A stretch of DNA of 14,661 bases from Bacillota bacterium (GCA_023437885.1 JAEZFH010000243.1:1-14661); one strand, 5' to 3'. Positions 7,727 to 14,092 are shown, counted from the stretch's first letter. Numbers and translations are program-made. Notes: a model not told the origin generated them from the sequence alone.

Positions 7727-9229
7727 TTGAAGGCAAAATTAACACTGAATAAGGATTTTAAAATCGGCAGCGTGGATGAAAGGATATATGGATCTTTCAT
7801 TGAACATTTGGGAAGAGCGGTGTATCAGGGAATATATGAACCGACCCATCCCACCGCGGATGATATGGGCTTCCGCAAGGACGTAATAGAGCTGGTAAAG
7901 CAGCTGAAGGTACCGATTGTGCGCTATCCCGGAGGCAATTTCGTATCCGGATACCGTTGGGAGGACGGTACCGGTGACCGGAGCAAGCGTCCGAGAAGGG
8001 CGGAGCTTGCATGGCAGACCATCGAGACCAATGAAGTGGGAATTGATGAATTCCAAGAGTGGGCGAAGCGTGCCGGAAGCCAGGTGATGCAGGCGGTAAA
8101 TCTGGGCACCAGAGGGCCGGAGGAAGCAAAGGATTTACTGGAATACTGTAATTTTCCCGGAGGAACCTATTATAGTGACCTACGTCGAGCCAATGGCTTT
8201 GAGGAGCCTTTCGGCATTAAGGTGTGGTGCCTGGGCAATGAGATGGACGGACCCTGGCAGATTGGTGCAAAGACAGCCGAGGAGTATGGACGGATCGCAT
8301 GCCAGACCGCGAAGGTAATGAAGGATCTGGACCCGACCATTGAGCTGGTCGCCTGCGGAAGCTCCGGTCTCTTCATGCCCACCTTCGGTAAATGGGAGGC
8401 TACGGTTTTAGAGCATACCTATGATTATGTAGATTATCTGTCCCTGCACAGCTATTACGGCAATCCGGAGAATGATACCCCTTCCTTCCTGGCCTGTTCC
8501 CTGGATATGGACCAGTTCATTAAATCGGTTACAGCGATTTGTGATTATGTGAAGGCAGTGAAGCATTCCGATAAGACCATTCATCTGTCCTTCGATGAAT
8601 GGAATGTATGGTTCCACAGCAATGAAGCGGACAAGAAGCTGGAGAAGTGGCAGATTGCGCCCCCTCAGCTGGAGGATATCTACACCTTTGAGGATGCGTT
8701 GGTGGTGGGCTGCCTTCTGATTACCCTGCTCAGGAACTGCGACCGGGTGAAGATGGCCTGTCTTGCCCAGCTTGTAAATGTAATTGCTCCCATTATGACC
8801 GAGAGCGGCGGAACAGCCTGGGTGCAGCCGATCTTCTATCCCTTTATGCATGCTTCCCGCTTCGGAAAAGGGGTTGCCCTGTCTCCCGTAATAAGCTGCG
8901 AGAGCTACAGTACCAAGACGAAAAAGGAAGTACCCTATGTGGAAACCATTGGAACCTATGATCAGGAATCGGGTGAGCTGACCGTATTTGCAGTTAACCG
9001 GTCGCTGGAAGAGAGTGTCGAGCTTGAGATCGCACTACGTGAGTTCGGGAATATGGAATTCATAGAACATATTGTATTGGAGCATGAGGATCTGAAAGCA
9101 GTGAATTCCCCAGTCGCCCCGGAACAGGTAAAGCCTCATAGGGGAGGGGTGACCAGAGTAACAGCTTCTGCTACTACTGCAACCCTGAATAAGCAGTCCT
9201 GGAATGTAATCCGGTTTCAAGTAAAGTAA
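7727..9229 (+). CDS. abfA: Alpha-L-arabinofuranosidase, glycoside hydrolase family 51
   Basis: This 500-residue enzyme releases terminal alpha-L-arabinofuranosyl residues from arabinan or arabinoxylan oligosaccharides by a retaining mechanism. It starts at TTG 7727, six bases after GGAGGAGG; no ATG is nearby in frame. The catalytic barrel covers about residues 20-370. The general acid/base is E172 in GNEMDGPW and the nucleophile is E291 in SFDEWNVW, both at the positions expected for GH51 (near 175 and 294 in well-studied homologues). RYPGGNFVSGYRWEDG (about residues 66-81) is also a strong family match. The C-terminal 120 residues form the usual beta-sandwich. Length is normal for the family and there is no signal peptide, so the enzyme is cytoplasmic and acts on imported oligosaccharides. 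The divergent AraC-type gene is its probable regulator. No terminator is evident after it. Confidence 0.95.
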   Translation: MKAKLTLNKDFKIGSVDERIYGSFIEHLGRAVYQGIYEPTHPTADDMGFRKDVIELVKQLKVPIVRYPGGNFVSGYRWEDGTGDRSKRPRRAELAWQTIETNEVGIDEFQEWAKRAGSQVMQAVNLGTRGPEEAKDLLEYCNFPGGTYYSDLRRANGFEEPFGIKVWCLGNEMDGPWQIGAKTAEEYGRIACQTAKVMKDLDPTIELVACGSSGLFMPTFGKWEATVLEHTYDYVDYLSLHSYYGNPENDTPSFLACSLDMDQFIKSVTAICDYVKAVKHSDKTIHLSFDEWNVWFHSNEADKKLEKWQIAPPQLEDIYTFEDALVVGCLLITLLRNCDRVKMACLAQLVNVIAPIMTESGGTAWVQPIFYPFMHASRFGKGVALSPVISCESYSTKTKKEVPYVETIGTYDQESGELTVFAVNRSLEESVELEIALREFGNMEFIEHIVLEHEDLKAVNSPVAPEQVKPHRGGVTRVTASATTATLNKQSWNVIRFQVK

Positions 9230-9531
9230 CGGGGTGAGAGATAATGGATTGTTCAGGCTCTGTTGTAGCCGCTGCGGCAGGATGTGAGCCTATGGATTGT
9301 CCTGCGAAGGTTATGCGGAAATATTAAGTGACCATTGCGAAAACAAGCTTACACATCCCGAATTCGCAGTAATTGGTCAGATTAGAGATTCATATAAAAC
9401 ATTTCAGCTCATTGTTATAAAGAGAAATGGTTTTTGCGTCGTTCCACCAGGCTGGGCTTCCATGCAGCTCTCCCGGTTTGAAAGGTGCAAAAGCCATTCT
9501 TTTTATTTCTGGAAGTGCCGCTATATTGCTG
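9230..9531. other. Gene-poor stretch between the arabinofuranosidase and alcohol dehydrogenase genes
   Basis: No convincing gene is seen; the open frame at 9297-9605 (TTG start) has no recognisable features. The stretch has a weak hairpin (GCAGGA near 9279 with TCCTGC near 9299) without a T-run. It also has a longer imperfect palindrome at 9330-9378, entered separately. Confidence 0.4.
9330..9378. repeat. Imperfect palindrome sharing a 13-mer with the region upstream of the ThrE-type genes
   Basis: GACCATTGCGAA (9330-9341) can pair with TTCGCAGTAATTGGTC (9363-9378), with a small bulge, around a 21-base loop. The 3' arm includes CCGAATTCGCAGT (9358-9370), found also at 1016-1028. No gene is associated. 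It may belong to a dispersed intergenic repeat family, or the match may be chance. Confidence 0.35.
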
Positions 9532-9559
9532 TTGACAGGAGCCGGATTGAAGGTATAAT
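9532..9559 (+). promoter_or_regulatory. Consensus sigma-A promoter of the alcohol dehydrogenase gene
   Basis: TTGACA (9532-9537) and TATAAT (9554-9559) are both perfect matches, separated by 16 bases. Transcription is expected near 9566, giving a short leader to the dehydrogenase gene. This suggests strong, largely constitutive expression unless a repressor acts. Confidence 0.8.
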
Positions 9560-9613
9560 TAATTATGATTGCTTGGAGGAAATTGGATTTTCTGGAAGGA
9601 TGTGAGCTTTAGC

Positions 9614-10741
9614 GTGGATTTTCATTTTTATATGCCGACAAAAGTAATTATGTCAGAGGAGGGCATTGTTAATAATGCAGCACTGCTGAAGGAATTCGGG
9701 AAGAAGGCACTTATCGTTACCGGATCTGCTTCCGCAAAAATATGCGGAGCTTTGGCGGAAGTAACTCAGGCCCTGCAGGAGCAGGGGATCTCTTATGATA
9801 TCTACGACCGGATTAAGAGTAATCCTACCGTAGCCAGCGTGTATGAGGGTTCTGCTTATGCAAAGGAAGCGGGATCACAATTTGTGATGGCGATCGGTGG
9901 AGGCTCCGTAATGGATGCGGCGAAGGTCATTGCCCTTCTGGCGGTGCAGGAGATTGATGAGGAGGAGCTGTTCCTGGGTGCTTACGGTCTGGAGGTTATG
10001 CCGGTAATCATGATCCCTACCACAGCCGGAACCGGATCGGAGGTTACCCCATATGCAATTTTGACCAATGATAAGAGGCAGACAAAAACCAGCATCACAT
10101 CGCCGCTGCTATTTCCCAGAATAGCCTTCCTGGATGCCAGATATACAAAAAGTCTGCCCATGGCAGTTACAATTAATACGGCGCTGGATGCTCTATCCCA
10201 TGCGATCGAAGGCATGCTTACCGTTCGGGCAACCGTGGTCAGCAATTCCATCGCCGCGGAGAGCATAGCGAAGATTTCACAATGTCTGCGCAGCTTATCT
10301 CCCGGCAAGGAGTTGAGTGAGGCAAGCCAGCTTCCTATAGATGTCCGGGAAAAGCTCCTGTATGGTTCCATGCTGGCGGGAGTGGTTATAACCCATACGG
10401 GAACAACTGTGGTCCATTCCATGGGCTATAGTCTGACCTATTTCAAGAATGTGGATCATGGCAGAGCCAATGGGCTGCTACTGCCCAGCTTTCTGCGCTT
10501 TGTTTCAAAGCATGATCCGGAGGCGGTAAAAAAGATATTGTCAGCCATGGGAGTGGATACCATGGATGAATTGGAGGCTATTTTCTTGAGGCTGCTTGGG
10601 GAAAGGGAGCAGATCACAGCAAAGGAGCTGGAACGGTACTCTGCCATTGCAGTCCAGGCAAAGAACCTGACAAATTCAAGAGTGATTCCCACCAGAGAAG
10701 ATATCGAGAATATTTATGCCAGAAGTTTGCAAATACTATAA
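9614..10741 (+). CDS. Iron-containing alcohol dehydrogenase
   Basis: Read from GTG 9614, this is a 375-residue NAD(P)-dependent, metal-dependent (group III) alcohol dehydrogenase, which interconverts an alcohol and an aldehyde or ketone in the cytoplasm. The start was chosen because the family N-terminus is usually of the type MDFxFYMPTK, here VDFHFYMPTK. The frame is open upstream to TTG 9569, and GTG 9602 is also possible. GGAAGGA (9594-9600) is 13 bases away, longer than ideal. The cofactor site is GGGSVMDAAK (95-104), followed by TTAGTGSEVT. The four metal ligands are all present: D192 and H196 (DALSHAIEG), H268 and H282 (DHGRAN), with the normal 14-residue spacing of the two histidines. 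The gene has its own promoter and no clear partner genes, so the substrate is open; a fermentative role is a guess from the likely anaerobic host. Confidence 0.9.
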   Translation: MDFHFYMPTKVIMSEEGIVNNAALLKEFGKKALIVTGSASAKICGALAEVTQALQEQGISYDIYDRIKSNPTVASVYEGSAYAKEAGSQFVMAIGGGSVMDAAKVIALLAVQEIDEEELFLGAYGLEVMPVIMIPTTAGTGSEVTPYAILTNDKRQTKTSITSPLLFPRIAFLDARYTKSLPMAVTINTALDALSHAIEGMLTVRATVVSNSIAAESIAKISQCLRSLSPGKELSEASQLPIDVREKLLYGSMLAGVVITHTGTTVVHSMGYSLTYFKNVDHGRANGLLLPSFLRFVSKHDPEAVKKILSAMGVDTMDELEAIFLRLLGEREQITAKELERYSAIAVQAKNLTNSRVIPTREDIENIYARSLQIL

Positions 10742-10780
10742 TCGGGAATTACCGGAGTGTTAAGGATGTAAAATAATATA

Positions 10781-10810
10781 TTGACAAAACGGTTGTCCGG
10801 CTGTTATTAT
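10781..10810 (+). promoter_or_regulatory. Promoter of the glnA leader
   Basis: TTGACA (10781-10786), 18 bases, then TATTAT (10805-10810, five of six matches). The expected start point is about 10816-10818, which is the first base of the first 39-bp repeat. The alignment of start point and array suggests that the repeats function as RNA. Confidence 0.72.
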
Positions 10811-10817
10811 CATAAGC

Positions 10818-11012
10818 AACGAATGATTTGCAAGGCAAATCACTCTTATGTTCAACAACGAATGATTTGCAAGGCAAATCACTCTTATGTTCAACAACGA
10901 ATGGTCTGCAAAGCAAATCATTCTTATGTTCAACAACGAATGGTCTGCTATACAAATTACTCTTATGTTCAACAACGAGTGATCTGTTTCGCATATCACT
11001 CTTATGCAGATA
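10818..11012 (+). repeat. Five tandem 39-bp hairpin-forming repeats in the glnA leader
   Basis: Repeats begin at 10818, 10857, 10896, 10935 and 10974 with an exact 39-base period. The first two copies are identical; copies 3-5 diverge increasingly. Each has an internal inverted repeat; in copy 1 it is GAATGATTTGC (10821-10831), loop AAG, GCAAATCACTC (10835-10845). The same hairpins fall at 10860-10884, 10899-10923, 10938-10962 and 10977-11001. Loops differ (AAG, AAG, AAA, TAT, TTC), while the linker TTATGTTCAACAACGA is constant across the first four copies. Copy 3 changes CACTC to CATTC and copy 5 changes GAATG to GAGTG; each restores a pair that is A-C mismatched in copies 1 and 2. Because 39 is a multiple of three, a 13-residue peptide repeat can be read, but no start codon with a ribosome binding site supports translation. 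Confidence 0.9.
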
Positions 11013-11016
11013 ATAT

Positions 11017-11058
11017 GGGCGAGGGTGTTCCGTAGAACGGATACTCTGCCCTTTTTTT
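11017..11058 (+). terminator. Intrinsic terminator between the repeat array and glnA
   Basis: GGGC (11017-11020) pairs with GCCC (11048-11051), GAG (11021-11023) with CTC (11044-11046), and TCCG (11029-11032) with CGGA (11038-11041), with small bulges and loop TAGAA. Seven T follow (11052-11058). It lies 50 bases before the glnA start codon, so transcripts from 10781 must read through it to express glnA. Confidence 0.85.
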
Positions 11059-11059
11059 G

Positions 11060-11089
11060 TTGGAAGCTCGGAAACAATCTTATTATAAT
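11060..11089 (+). promoter_or_regulatory. Possible second, glnA-proximal promoter
   Basis: TTGGAA (11060-11065), 18 bases, then a perfect TATAAT (11084-11089). A transcript would begin near 11096, inside the AAGGAG ribosome binding site (11094-11099), which argues against efficient use. It must be tested, because its activity decides whether the upstream array is a true glnA attenuator or a separate small RNA. Confidence 0.35.
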
Positions 11090-11107
11090 ATACAAGGAGT
11101 GGTGGAT

Positions 11108-12439
11108 ATGAAGAAGTACACGCGGGAAGATATTATTAGAATGGTGGAAGAGGATGATGTTGAATTTATCCGCCTGCAGTTCACAGATATGTTCGGTAAT
11201 CTGAAAAATGTTGCGATTACTACGAACCAACTGGAAAGAGCTCTGAATAATGAATGTATGTTTGACGGTTCTTCGATTGAAGGCTTTGTGCGAATAGAAG
11301 AGTCGGATATGTACTTACATCCGGATCTGGATACCTATGTCACCTTTCCCTGGAGACCGCAGCAGGGCAAGGTTGCCCGTATGATCTGTGACGTCTATAC
11401 GGTGGACGGAAAGCCCTTTGAAGGGGATCCGAGATATATTTTACGCAAGACGATAAAGGAGGCAAAGGAGCTGGGATACACCTTTGATGTAGGCCCGGAG
11501 TTGGAATTCTTCCTGTTCCAGATAGAAGAGAACGGCCAGCCTACCACCTCCACCAATGAGAGAGCGGGTTATTTTGATCTGGGGCCACTGGATTTCGGAG
11601 AGAATGCACGGCGTGACATGGTTCTGACCCTGGAAGAGATGGGGCTGAGCGTGGAGGCTTCCCACCATGAGGTTGCTCCTGCACAGCATGAGATCGATAT
11701 CAAATATGATAACGCCCTCACTACAGCGGATAATATCATGACCTTTAAGCTGGTGGCCCGTACGATTGCCAAGCGTCACGGACTCCATGCAACCTTTATG
11801 CCAAAGCCAAAATATGGGGTGGATGGGTCCGGCATGCATGTGAATATGTCACTGAAGAAGGATGGAAGGAATATATTCGAGGATCCCTCCGACCAATTGG
11901 GCCTCAGTCAGGAAGCATATCATTTTATAGCAGGTATCATGAAGCTTATTGAGAGCATTACTGCGATTACCAATCCCTTAGTAAATTCCTATAAGAGACT
12001 GGTTCCAAACTATGAAGCACCGGTTTACATTGCCTGGTCCGTATCCAACCGAAGTCCTCTGATTCGTATTCCGGCCAACCGGGGAGCCTCCACCAGATTG
12101 GAGCTTCGCAATCCGGATCCGTCAGCAAATCCCTATCTGACACTGGCAGTATGCCTGGCAGCAGGCCTGGACGGCATCCGAAACCAGCTGACACCTCCGA
12201 AAAGCATTGACCGCAATATCTTTGAGTTATCAGCGCAGGAGCGGGAGGACCACGGGATCAGACGCCTGCCGGCGAATTTGTGCGAGGCAATTACAGACCT
12301 TGAAAACAGTGATTTCATTAAAGCTGTATTGGGTGAGCATATCAGCAGGAAGTATATTGAGGCTAAGAAGGTGGAATGGGAGGATTACCGGACTCAGGTT
12401 ACCAAATGGGAGCTGGATCAGTATTTATATAGAATATAA
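11108..12439 (+). CDS. glnA: Glutamine synthetase, type I (short GSI-alpha form)
   Basis: This 443-residue dodecameric enzyme makes glutamine from glutamate, ammonia and ATP in the cytoplasm and is the main route of ammonia assimilation. The start is ATG 11108, 8 bases after AAGGAG; the open frame extends further upstream, into the terminator region, without support. Signatures are MFDGSSIEGF (51-60), the ATP/metal region HHEVAPAQHEID, and the active-site segments NYEAPVYIAW and NRSPLIRIP. Residue 62 is Arg (GFVRIEESDM), the position linked to glutamine feedback inhibition in the Bacillus enzyme. The length lacks the roughly 25-residue insertion and adenylylation region of the long form, so control is expected to be by feedback and expression. 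The leader holds five hairpin repeats and a terminator, and an ANTAR regulator gene follows 95 bases downstream, pointing to control by antitermination. Confidence 0.97.
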   Translation: MKKYTREDIIRMVEEDDVEFIRLQFTDMFGNLKNVAITTNQLERALNNECMFDGSSIEGFVRIEESDMYLHPDLDTYVTFPWRPQQGKVARMICDVYTVDGKPFEGDPRYILRKTIKEAKELGYTFDVGPELEFFLFQIEENGQPTTSTNERAGYFDLGPLDFGENARRDMVLTLEEMGLSVEASHHEVAPAQHEIDIKYDNALTTADNIMTFKLVARTIAKRHGLHATFMPKPKYGVDGSGMHVNMSLKKDGRNIFEDPSDQLGLSQEAYHFIAGIMKLIESITAITNPLVNSYKRLVPNYEAPVYIAWSVSNRSPLIRIPANRGASTRLELRNPDPSANPYLTLAVCLAAGLDGIRNQLTPPKSIDRNIFELSAQEREDHGIRRLPANLCEAITDLENSDFIKAVLGEHISRKYIEAKKVEWEDYRTQVTKWELDQYLYRI

Positions 12440-12494
12440 GCTGTCACTTCACGTTTCAGACAGGAATAAGGTCTTCAGGCCCTATCAACCAATA

Positions 12495-12511
12495 CCGGAA
12501 GGGCATTCCGG
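12495..12511 (+). other. Intercistronic hairpin between glnA and the ANTAR gene
   Basis: CCGGAA (12495-12500) and TTCCGG (12506-12511) form a perfect 6-bp stem with loop GGGCA, 9 bases before the GGAGGTG ribosome binding site of the ANTAR gene. No T-run follows, so it is not an intrinsic terminator. It could affect mRNA processing or translation of the regulator. Confidence 0.45.
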
Positions 12512-12534
12512 AATGAGAACGGAGGTGAACAGAT

Positions 12535-13083
12535 GTGTTTAGCATAATTGTAGGATTTCCAAAGCTGGAAGATGCCAATAATATTAAGAATTTATTGAGC
12601 AGAAGCGGATACCATGTCAGCGAATCCTGTACCTTAGGTTCTCAAATCGTCAATCATGCCAATGATTTGGATGAAGGAATTGTTGTATGCGGGTACCGTT
12701 TTTCGGATATGCATTTCAGTGAACTCAATAATTATCTTCCTAAGGGCTTTGAAATGCTTTTAATCGCGTCACCCGAGAAATTGGAGTATTGTCAGAATAA
12801 TAATATCGTCTGTTTGCCTATGCCTATCAAAACCCACGATCTGCTGAATACGCTTCAGATGATGTCCTACCAGTATCAGCGGCGTAAGAAGAAGGAGAAG
12901 GACCGGCCGAAGGAAAGGACGCAGGAGGAAAGGGAACTGATCCAAAAGGCGAAAATGATATTAATGGACAGAAACAATATGACGGAGGAGGAAGCCCATC
13001 GCTATCTGCAAAAGTCCAGCATGGACAGCGGAACCAATCTGGTCGAGATGTCGGAGATGGTAATGAAGATGTTCTATCATTGA
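12535..13083 (+). CDS. ANTAR-domain RNA-binding antiterminator with a degenerate receiver domain
   Basis: This 182-residue protein starts at GTG 12535, 7 bases after GGAGGTG. Residues 1-110 resemble a receiver fold but lack the acidic pair and phospho-acceptor Asp; the usual position reads IVVCGYRFSDM. A very basic linker (RRKKKEKDRPKER, 116-128) leads to a C-terminal ANTAR domain (about 130-182) with the typical pattern LIQKAKMILMDRNNMTEEEA and the conserved YLQKSSMD. ANTAR domains bind paired RNA hairpins and prevent terminator formation. A gene of this kind downstream of glnA has been described in solventogenic clostridia and proposed to be a nitrogen-control antiterminator. Here the obvious target is the five-hairpin leader and terminator before glnA, which would also control this gene by readthrough. 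The activating signal cannot be a standard phospho-Asp; direct contact with glutamine synthetase or a metabolite is possible but unproven. Confidence 0.9.
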   Translation: MFSIIVGFPKLEDANNIKNLLSRSGYHVSESCTLGSQIVNHANDLDEGIVVCGYRFSDMHFSELNNYLPKGFEMLLIASPEKLEYCQNNNIVCLPMPIKTHDLLNTLQMMSYQYQRRKKKEKDRPKERTQEERELIQKAKMILMDRNNMTEEEAHRYLQKSSMDSGTNLVEMSEMVMKMFYH

Positions 13084-13335
13084 TGGGTTACCGGTGATGA
13101 CGGGAGAGGGGTTGTAGCCATACCAACCGATGGTTCGTAGAGCAGCAGCTCCTTTTTCTCGCCTGAAAATAAAAATACTGCTTCCTACTATGCTGAGAGG
13201 CAGCATCATTATTATATACATAATATTGGGATTACTGTTATAATATACACAGGAACAGGCAATAATTCAGTGACTTATGCAGGTGGCAGTGAGTTTAAGA
13301 TGGCCTGTATTGATTTTTGCGGGAGGGGAATAGAT
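13084..13335. other. Intergenic stretch between the ANTAR gene and the epimerase-like gene
   Basis: No gene is seen in these 252 bases. A weak hairpin, GAGC (13140-13143) with GCTC (13148-13151), is followed by CCTTTTT (13151-13157) and could be a poor terminator for the glnA unit. An extended -10 box lies at 13236-13244. Confidence 0.35.
13236..13244 (+). promoter_or_regulatory. Extended -10 promoter element of the epimerase-like gene
   Basis: TGTTATAAT (13236-13244) fits the extended -10 form TGnTATAAT. No good -35 box is seen 16-18 bases upstream, which extended -10 promoters can lack. The expected start is near 13251, giving a leader of about 85 bases. Confidence 0.45.
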
Positions 13336-13884
13336 ATGCTGACGGTCACACCGACTGACTTACCGGAGGTCCTGATTTTAGAGTATGAAAAACATTACGA
13401 GATCAGAGGTTCTTCCTATTCCAATTTTTCAAGATGTGAGTTACATGATGCGGGGATCAATATGGCTTTTGTTGAGGAAAATGTGTATTGTCCTGAAAAG
13501 GCAGGAACACTATATGGAATACATTTTCAGAACAATCCAATGGCACAGGCGAAGCTGCTGTATTGTACCAGGGGCAGGGGGCTTGACTATGCCATTGATT
13601 TAAGAAAGGCTTCAAAGAGCTACAAGCGATGGGTGTGTGTGGAATTATCCCCGGAGAATCGAACCCAGATATATATTCCGAAAGGATTTGGACATGCCTT
13701 TTTATCATTGGAGGATAATACCAATGTTGTAATGAGAATAGACAACTACTTTCATCCCAAATATAGAAGCGGGATCGCATGGAATGATCCCGATTTAAAT
13801 ATAGCTTTTCCGATAACCAAGCCCATATTGGCGCAGCACGATATGGATGCACCCTGTTTGAAGGACAGTGATTGTAATTTGTAA
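13336..13884 (+). CDS. RmlC-like dTDP-sugar epimerase family protein lacking catalytic Tyr
   Basis: Read from ATG 13336 (GGGAGGGG 7 bases upstream; the open frame begins earlier, at 13270, without a good site), this is a 182-residue cupin protein. It fits the dTDP-4-dehydrorhamnose 3,5-epimerase family, whose classical members act in dTDP-L-rhamnose synthesis. Matching features are GIHFQ with base H63, K73 (QAKLLY), the DLR and IPKGFGHAF stretches with H120, GIAWNDPDLNIAFP, and D169 near the C-terminus. Two positions differ from the classical enzyme: the Arg before G-x-H is Tyr (Y60 in LYGIHFQ), and the catalytic Tyr is Met (M133 in VVMRIDNYF). The numbering agrees with the Salmonella enzyme. 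The protein may be a 3- or 5-only epimerase, have another sugar-nucleotide substrate, or be non-catalytic. No other rhamnose-pathway genes are present, so I give no symbol. Confidence 0.8.
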   Translation: MLTVTPTDLPEVLILEYEKHYEIRGSSYSNFSRCELHDAGINMAFVEENVYCPEKAGTLYGIHFQNNPMAQAKLLYCTRGRGLDYAIDLRKASKSYKRWVCVELSPENRTQIYIPKGFGHAFLSLEDNTNVVMRIDNYFHPKYRSGIAWNDPDLNIAFPITKPILAQHDMDAPCLKDSDCNL

Positions 13885-14092
13885 TTGCAGCAGCTCATTT
13901 TACTAAAGGGAATAAAGGTAGAATAGTGCTTATTTATGCTTAATTAGTGCCCAGCCCCTAAAGATCTCTTTACCGGCTGTGGAGTTTTTGTTATAATATC
14001 AATCACCGAAAATGTATTTTCAGTCATGAAGGACTTGCGTTATTGATAGCAGCGCTAACATGGCTGCAAAGCAGCGAAAAGGGAGGATTATT
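13885..14092. other. Intergenic leader region of dapF
   Basis: No gene is seen. It contains the dapF promoter (13969-13997) and a leader of about 88 bases. Near its end two hairpins compete: GCAGC (14049-14053) or GCAGC (14071-14075) may pair with the single GCTGC (14063-14067), and TAGC/GCTA (14047-14057) is a third option. The 14063-14075 hairpin lies just before the GGGAGG ribosome binding site (14081-14086). Confidence 0.4.
13969..13997 (+). promoter_or_regulatory. Promoter of dapF
   Basis: TTTACC (13969-13974), 17 bases, then a perfect TATAAT (13992-13997) with an upstream TG (13989-13990), making an extended -10 element. The expected start is near 14004. Confidence 0.6.

Larger units (their letters stand above)
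10817..11107 (+). ncRNA. Putative glnA leader RNA: multi-hairpin attenuator or small RNA
   Basis: Predicted transcript from about 10817: five hairpins, an intrinsic terminator (11017-11058), then the glnA ribosome binding site (AAGGAG, 11094-11099). This gene-free stretch of over 300 bases holds nothing else. The order promoter, repeated structures, terminator, gene is the layout of an attenuator. The ANTAR-domain gene after glnA offers a candidate RNA-binding antiterminator. A freestanding RNA ending at the terminator is equally compatible. I see no match to known glutamine-sensing RNA classes, and none of the repeat hairpins has the hexaloop with A1 and G4 described for ANTAR targets. The function is inferred. 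Confidence 0.65.

Noticed and set aside
8408..8851. Minus-strand 147-codon open frame inside the arabinofuranosidase gene
   Set aside because: Antisense shadow of a strongly conserved enzyme; no independent support.
9297..9605. 102-codon open frame before the alcohol dehydrogenase
   Set aside because: TTG start without a ribosome binding site, no recognisable domain, and it overlaps the consensus promoter of the next gene.
10818..11012. CRISPR array
   Set aside because: The 39-bp units are directly adjacent with no unique spacers, divergence grows along the array, and no cas genes are present.
10818..11012. Array of DNA operator sites (inverted repeat TGATTTGC-GCAAATCA)
   Set aside because: Only the first two copies keep a good DNA palindrome; the others keep partial pairing through G-U or paired changes, and the array lies downstream of the start point. 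Not excluded, but weaker than an RNA role.
10781..11035. Small protein with 13-residue repeats (QRMICKANHSYVQ type) encoded by the 39-bp repeats
   Set aside because: The frame is open only because the period is a multiple of three. The start would be the TTG of the -35 box, no ribosome binding site is present, and differences between copies favour RNA pairing.
10760..11230. Minus-strand open frames through the repeats and the start of glnA
   Set aside because: They are repeat-driven shadows crossing the terminator and the glnA start; no promoter or ribosome binding site was seen.
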